Source of the DNA: Phaeosphaeria sp. MPI-PUGE-AT-0046c
Taxonomy: Eukaryota; Ascomycota; Dothideomycetes; Pleosporales; Phaeosphaeriaceae
DNA length: 64,000 bases
Assembly: GCA_020747045.1 (NCBI GenBank)
Contig: JAGTJN010000003.1
Location: 992,001-1,056,000, forward strand
Reading direction: 5' to 3'
Below, piece by piece: positions 58,460 through 64,000 of this stretch. The notes beneath the pieces were generated by a model. That model did no database searches, was not told where the DNA came from, and saw nothing but the letters and a program-made list of their open reading frames with translations. A program made the position numbers and the translations under genes. The number at the start of each line of letters is the position of its first letter. Within the stretch, counting starts at the first letter, position 1.

Positions 58460-58995
58460 GGCTGCTGGGCTTTGTAGGAAGTTGTCGTTGAGTCGTTATC
58501 AAATAACGTAATTTGAGTCCGTATATGCTGTGAGTTGTGATTGAGGTCGACTTTGGGACTTCGCGTTGAATGTAAAAGTAACTCCTAGGGGAATTGGGAT
58601 TTTATGCACAGAGCAAACAGAATTCAGAGAGAGACTGATCTGTGACCAAAATCGACAAACGCGGCTGGGTGAAAGTCTCACTTATGTGAATTCAGTGCAA
58701 CGTTTGTGTACCAAGGTAAATGTCACAGTACAATGGTCGCAACTCGGTACTTTGGTCGTGCTAGTGCCCCGCTATTCACCATGCGGCAAGCCGAGGTGCC
58801 GAACTACAGAGACTCAAAGACACCACATGGAATCCACAAAGACGGTGATATCTAGAATAGTACATTGTATTTTACACGACATACTACAGTGATTTCAAGA
58901 TATCATGACCCCGCATGCTAGAACGCCCGCTAATGCAACCTGTACCGATATCTAAACCTTCTTCAGACATGAAATCTATCTGATGTCTCGTGTTC
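58460..58995. other. Intergenic region
   Basis: About 535 bp, AT-richer, between two minus-strand genes. No supported gene. Confidence 0.45.
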
Positions 58996-60692
58996 CTAGT
59001 GCGCCGCAGCTACCAGGAAAGTATTCGTGATTAAACATGTCACCATGACTATGCCCCCATATATGCTTAATCCAAGCGCAGCATTTCGGAGCAACGCTCG
59101 TCTCCAATCCCGATTGTCATAGCCTTCTCGCGTGACACTGCCTTCCACTTCTCCGCTCAAGAACTCTTCCTCGTCGTCCTCATCCTTGACAAGTCGCTGG
59201 TGGATGGGCGAATCCGGATCAGAAATCTTATAGTAGAAGAGTCCGGGTAAAATGAATGAGATCGTGGTTGAGCCGGTAGATCCAACGTATGCAAGCACCT
59301 TCTCGAGAGAGGAGACTGTCATCGCAGTGATGAAGGTCATAATGATAAGAACAGTCGTCACAATTGCGAACCGGTAGTCGGACATTTCGCGGCTCTGTGG
59401 AGCAGCTGGCTTTTGCGTGTTATTGATCAAGGTGTTGCGGGAAGGGCTGCCTTCGATTTGGTTCTTGCGACGAGGTCTCCACTTTAGGCACGCGTCGATG
59501 CTCGCACGGCAGGGGTGGATCTGGAGTGGATAGGAGAACATGACCAATATGACAATGGCCAGGCGTCCAATGGTGCTGGCAGCTGCGGTTGGGTACATTG
59601 AAACAATGTTACCCCGGATGTTGTCACCATAGGATAAGTAGCCCGTGATTCCAGTGAGGATATAAAGACTGCAAGCGCCACCGATGGAGGCGAAGATGAC
59701 AGTGGTGGTGCGGAAGTGAGAGTTGTCCGCGATTTCGTTCAAGATGGAGAACATCTTTGCAGTATTAGCATACCGTGGAGTTTAGTGAAGGATGTACTCA
59801 CATTCTGATGACATGTGTATGCAAAAACAATAACCGGGAATGCTGCAAGAGCAGAGACTGGACCTGCCCACTCAAAAACGCGTACTGTTCCACGATCGGC
59901 AAGGGTATCGCCCTTGATGAAATGCGCTACAACCAGGATTACAAGATAGGCTATAGAAAATAGGGCGATAATACTCGTGTACTTCAACGAGTCGAGACGG
60001 CGCAAGAACGAAAGGGGTATAACGATAAGCCTAGGAGCGTAAGTTGCTGGCTTAGGATGTCAACTTGTAAACTCACATGAATGCAGTGATCCAGAACTGC
60101 CGATCAACTAAGAAACTGACATCAACTGCGCCAGGAGCAAAGCCCTGGACAACCCCTGGCATGAGATCTCCGATAATGATGAGGTAGCTCACAGCTACAC
60201 CAAAGCACTTTATAGCGATAGCAGCATCGAACAAGATTGAAAGGTTCGGGTATGTAAGCTGCGATAGCGACGCGAAGGAGACATGACCGCGGTCAAGGTA
60301 TCGTGCGCATCGAGTCTGGAGGTATAGGCCGAAGCCTGCTGTTGAGCCGGCCCATATGATGACGAAGATGCCGAGGAAGATGCCCATTTTGGAGAGCGCA
60401 GAGGGCATAGCGAGGAGACCAGCACCGAGTACTATCAAAAGTCAGGATTATACGGTTTTTGGAGTGTGGCTGGTGGCATACTGGTGTTGGCGAGGTTGAT
60501 CACGCTCGAGATCCATGATGCCTGGCCTTGGAATCCGGAATCTTTCTTGCCTCTACCACGCCTATCTCTGTCAACCCATATTCCCTCCAGTGTGATATGT
60601 ATATCCTACCGTCGTCCGCGCAGTGATCCGGTGCTCGAGGACATGGGATCTGCCTCGGCTGGCTCTTGACCGATGGCGGAGTACGTGGCCAT
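58996..60692 (-). CDS. Vacuolar amino-acid transporter, AVT5/6/7-like (AAAP family)
   Basis: Amino-acid exporter of the vacuolar membrane, from the amino acid/auxin permease family. Five exons on the minus strand: 60692-60610, 60567-60482, 60431-60077, 60030-59802 and 59754-58996 (503 aa). The start MATYSAIGQEPAEADP is short and soluble. The first membrane helix is SSVINLANTILGAGLLAMP, the family hallmark, and it is split by the second intron. Later helices include IAIKCFGVAVSYLIIIGDL, FWITAFMLIVIPLSFLRRL, WAGPVSALAAFPVIVFAYTCHQN and RLAIVILVMFSYPLQIHPCR. A cytosolic loop of about 50 residues (KWRPRRKNQIEGSP) separates the late helices. Eleven helices are expected. Substrates of fungal homologs are Glu, Asp, Gln or Tyr, which cannot be resolved here. 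Confidence 0.93.
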
Positions 60693-60972
60693 GTCCCCAG
60701 TCGGTGTTTCGTGCACGTGTTATTGCGCAACCATGCGTGGAGTATCGATACAATCACAAGCCGTCCGACTTGGTGAAGCGACCGGCAGAGCGTCCAGTGT
60801 AAGTTTGGCGAGAGAGGTGTGAGGGTGAAGCTGAGTCGTGTTGAACTGCCGCTGACGTTGGTTGACGGATGGTCTGAGCGCGAGTATCCGCAGCTACGGC
60901 ATCTAAGAATATCTCCGCCTCTAGGAACGCGCCCGCGTTGACATTCCGTAAACACACAACACATCCGTCGGC

Positions 60973-61690
60973 ATGGACGAGTACGAAGAGGCCATTCTCT
61001 TCACATTCAGCGCCTTTGAATCGCGGCTAGATCGGCTTGAGTATGTTCTGAGCGGGCGGACACCTACGGAGGAGAAGCCGAGGACGATCCCGGACCGCAT
61101 ACACAACATTGAGAGGGCGCTGCAAGCGCTTGGGGCACAAACATCATTGTTGCAAGACACTCAAGATCTGCGTATGTTGAGGCATTTGGTTGTCCAGCGA
61201 ACTTGGCTCACCGCATCTAGTGAGCAAGCACAAGGATGTCCTAGTACCAAAAGACGATCGAAGCACCGACAGTCCGCTCGATACTTCGCAGAAAGCAGCC
61301 TTGGTGGTAGAGCGTGCCACTGGGTTCGCAACGGTTGTATCGCAGCTCAAGGCACTCCACGACCAGCAGATTCCTGACATTGATGGCTTCACCAAGCTCG
61401 CCAAGCTACGACCACGGATCGCCGAGGCAGAGGAACGTCACATGCAGCAAGCATTGAAGATATCTGAGCTGCGGAGAAGGAACGACCTGGTCAACGAATA
61501 CTACAAACAGATTCACATCATCGGTGCCGGCCGAGTCTGGATCGACTACTCGCTTAGAGTGAGAAAGGGCTTGAAGGTCATCAAGAGGGAAGAGTTTAAG
61601 CGGAGGTCAGAGGAAGAAGAGCAGCCTAAAGATGTAGTTCAAGTGGAGCACAAGTCCGAGGACGAGGATGATGAAGACGAAGAGCTGTGA
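60973..61690 (+). CDS. Dynactin p22/RO-10-like nuclear distribution protein
   Basis: Small coiled-coil protein that I match to RO-10/DCTN3 (p22/24) of the dynactin shoulder, required for dynein-driven nuclear movement in hyphae. Two exons, 60973-61171 and 61221-61690 (222 aa). The N-terminus FTFSAFESRLDRLEYVLSGRTP resembles the LxxRLxRIEYxL start of the family. The middle has a helix KAALVVERATGFATVVSQLKALHDQQIPDIDGF, then LRPRIAEAEERHMQQALKISELRRRN. A second half, LVNEYYKQIHIIGAGRVWIDYSLRV, is also typical. The end is acidic (KSEDEDDEDEEL). It is divergent from the transporter gene, with only 280 bp between starts. The match is from memory of short motifs, so call it likely rather than certain. 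Confidence 0.72.
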
Positions 61691-63536
61691 GGGGCGAGGC
61701 ATCATACTGCAGCATTGCACTCAGCCGTTACTGTGCTGTGGAGCATGCAGCACAAATGGACCTTCTAAGACTGCAAGTGTAGTCAGGTGTATTAGCAGCA
61801 AGTCGAGAGGGATCCTCCAGTTAGTGGCATATGTGGAGGTAAGGTGCGTTAGCTGTGAAGCCGCAGGCCTTGTCTGACATCTGATAGCTGGGAAATATTC
61901 CCCAGTGCAGACTTGCCGAATCGGCTATATCAGCATCCGCAGACGAGAGTCGTGGCTAAATATCCAAAGCATCATCGAGTCCCGATGGCTAGAATCGGAC
62001 ATGAGGACCTCGGAAGCGAGTTCTTGCAGATGTGAAAGAGGCATCGTGTGGACATTCACATCAGTCTTTTCTGCCTTCTGGACCTCTATGTTTGATCATC
62101 GTTGTTGAGGTGCGCGCCCCTGCATGGGGATCGTCGCATTAAGACGGATAACTCTGGATGCTGTGCTTCCGAAGAGAGACATGCCACATTTGTCAGGCAC
62201 GCAGGAGAAGATGTGCTGAGGCAGGCCGGGATTGGTGTTGGCGGGCCATGCGGGAACGGTTCGCATCAAGTGGGCGCACATGGCAAGGTCTCAGGGCAGG
62301 TACATGACATAGGAATGGCGTGGAGAATGCAAGCTGTGATTCGTGCTGAATGTTTCCACAGCCACAATGACGATGTGATGAGGTTGTCGAGGCGCGGACT
62401 CGAGGATGCCGTTGCACGTCGCGCGAAGGGCGTTTCACATTTGTGTCAGAAATCTCTGCAAGGCTCAAACGGCGCTGGTGCGGACAATGGTTCCTGGACG
62501 TTGGGAACACTGCAGGCTAGTCAGGTCCCAAGAGGGCGAGGGCACACGTGCAGGTGGTGTTGTGGTTGCATTCTGGGCTGGTGGTCCTGGGTAACGTGGG
62601 CAGCGGCGGGAATGGCGCGGGTGGTGCAGCAGCGAGAGATGGACAGTCGGGGAGCCAGTCGGGTCAGGCGCGCAATCAGGATCAATCAAGACGACACGGG
62701 CAGCGAGAGGGGTAGCTGGCCAGCGTGTCGAGGGCGGCGAGGATAGTCATGGTATATCCGTCTTGGTCATGGGCATACAGCTGGGCTGGGCGGGGAACAA
62801 GGTGCATTGATGAATGAGGGCCAGATTAGCCAGAAGCCGCCGCCTGGCAGTGCGCGAGTGAGTGCATGGCCAGCGTGCAGCGTGCAGCGTGCGAATGGGG
62901 CGCGCTGTGTTGATTGCGAGCCCGTCCGCCAAAAAGCACGCTGCGCAACAGGCCGGCTGGCTGTTGAATGGCCGTCAGCTTCAATCCGGGAGACTAGACG
63001 CGCGTGTTGCCTTCTGGAGTCGAGTCCGGCGCGCCACAGGCTGGTGTGAATGCTTAGTGCTGCCATTTTAATCTGTCCCCCGCAGTCGGGCCAATCGAGA
63101 GCGGCCCCCTGTTGGATGCTGAAACCGTCGCAACTGGGACCACCAAGACACGGGCAATCTCCCTCCCAAAAGGCCCTCGACACCCAGCAAACACCCAAAC
63201 CTCACCCGCTGCCTCGACCCTCTGCAGCCGCCGCCCGTCGCACCCACGAGACCCACACGCAAACTGCTGGTTGCTGGTTGCTGGCCGCCGCTCGCTGCTT
63301 GCTGTGAGACCGACACGCCGCCGCGCCGTCGCCGTATACATCCCGTCTGCTGCGCCCACCGTCGTCGCTGGTCCTGACACTTGACACCGCGCATTCACGC
63401 TCCTTGCCCTTGACCACCCTCCGCCCACACCACATCACCGCCACCCGGCTTCACTTCTGCGCCCGCCGCACTCCTCCATCGTCCTCCGCAGCCCCGGCCG
63501 TCTCTTGGACCCCTTTCCCCGGCTGCCTCTCGACAC
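61691..63536. other. Upstream region of SHO1
   Basis: About 1.85 kb. A 214-codon plus-strand frame (62102-62746) is open but Gly/Arg-rich and featureless, so it is not called. The last 500 bases are strongly pyrimidine-rich, as in fungal promoters. A short CAGCGTG triplicate occurs at 62871-62891. Confidence 0.5.
62871..62891 (+). repeat. Three tandem copies of CAGCGTG
   Basis: A 7-base unit repeated three times without mismatch in the non-coding region upstream of SHO1. Confidence 0.85.
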
Positions 63537-64000
63537 ATGCCCTCGTACGGCTCCCAGAGTACTCCGTCGCTGCGCAAAATGGAAAACGGACACAGCTACG
63601 GCCAGCGGTCGACCTTTAGCGTTGGCCGCATCATTGGCGATCCCTTTGCACTGGCCACCATCTCCATCTCCATCGTGAGTGCCGCTGCCTCTGCCTGTGA
63701 GCTTCTGTACGAGGCTGGATGCTGACACTGCACGTAGCTTGCCTGGATCATCTCCTTCGTCAGCTCCATAATATCAGCCACCCTCGGCGACGACGTCCGC
63801 TTTCCCAACTACGCCTGGTGGGCCCTCGTCTTCTTCTTCTTCTGCATCATTGGCGTCACCGTCACGGTCGCCTCGGGTGTCGAGCGAACATACCATGTCG
63901 CGGTACGTACCTTGTGGAAGCTCCGCTGGATGCACTTGCTGATTTGAGCAGATTGTCGGCTTTCTCGCTGCTGGGCTGGTCTTTACCACGTCGTCTGTCA
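63537..64000 (+). CDS. SHO1: Sho1-type osmosensor, 5' part (truncated by window end)
   Basis: Plasma-membrane scaffold feeding the Sho1 branch of the HOG osmostress MAPK pathway. Visible exons: 63537-63674, 63738-63902 and 63952-64000, cut by the right edge. The start MPSYGSQSTPSLRKMENGHS is soluble; a later ATG (63579, MENGHSYG) could also be used. The first membrane helix block IIGDPFALATISISILAWIISFVSSIIS is the Sho1 signature, followed by a short loop, the second helix AWWALVFFFFCIIGVTVTVAS, and the start of the third helix FLAAGLVFTTSSV. The family's C-terminal SH3 domain lies beyond the window. Introns are 63 and 49 nt, both with normal borders. Confidence 0.92.

Noticed and set aside
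62102..62746. 214-codon plus-strand frame upstream of SHO1
   Set aside because: Gly/Arg/His-rich with no family features, in a region that looks like a long promoter.
1..64000. tRNA, rRNA, CRISPR, transposon or prophage elements
   Set aside because: I looked for tRNA B-box-like sequences, spaced repeats, transposase or reverse-transcriptase motifs and terminal inverted repeats, and found none that hold up. CRISPR is not expected in a fungal genome.

Overview
The window reads as nuclear DNA of a filamentous ascomycete. It holds monocistronic genes on both strands, broken by short introns (about 45-75 nt) with GT..AG borders and CTNAC-like branch points. The gene set is typically fungal: a Zn2Cys6 regulator, caleosin, septin, NudE, Sho1 and a sugar-porter transporter. 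A Dothideomycete is my best guess, but that is inference from overall gene content. I find 22 genes (one cut by the right edge), one degraded gene, and no tRNA, rRNA, CRISPR array or intact transposon.

Layout, left to right. 0.6-4.3 kb: a D-2-hydroxyacid dehydrogenase and a quinate/sugar-type MFS permease. 5.8-8.7 kb: a large Arg/Asp/Glu-rich DUF8035-type protein. 9.5-10.5 kb: a caleosin. 11.3-14.5 kb: two tandem paralogous secreted proteins of unknown function that share intron positions. 14.9-15.8 kb: an F-box-like protein. 16.2-22 kb: a kynurenine block, with kynureninase and indoleamine 2,3-dioxygenase diverging from a 391-bp promoter that contains a CCGN4CGG palindrome, and a Zn2Cys6 factor beside them. 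22.9-23.4 kb: a small ABM-type monooxygenase. 24.3-31.3 kb: acetyl-CoA carboxylase. 33.3-37.5 kb: NudE, then a peroxisomal-type carrier with a long LEA-like tail. 38.1-39.0 kb: a decayed alpha/beta hydrolase. 40.6-42.8 kb: a single-pass membrane protein and a beta-class-like GST. 43.7-51.4 kb: a Bax-inhibitor-1 protein, ceramide synthase, a PROPPIN and a Cdc11-type septin. 51.4-55.6 kb is gene-poor. 55.6-64 kb: a PQ-loop protein, a protein phosphatase, an AVT-type amino-acid transporter, an RO-10/dynactin-like subunit and the 5' part of SHO1.

Most of the window is core housekeeping biology: lipid synthesis (ACC, ceramide synthase), membrane traffic and autophagy (PROPPIN), cytoskeleton (septin, NudE, RO-10-like) and osmosensing (Sho1). 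The less ordinary parts are: (i) the PQ-loop gene, whose reading frame seems to need a one-nucleotide exon followed by a GC-AG intron; (ii) the tandem secreted-protein pair; (iii) the IDO/kynureninase/regulator block; (iv) a PROPPIN gene with two introns that are multiples of three and free of stops, so retention would stay in frame; (v) the carrier with a LEA-like tail; (vi) the hydrolase relic. Exon borders were set by hand from splice consensus and frame continuity. All were checked for arithmetic consistency, but none is confirmed by transcript data.
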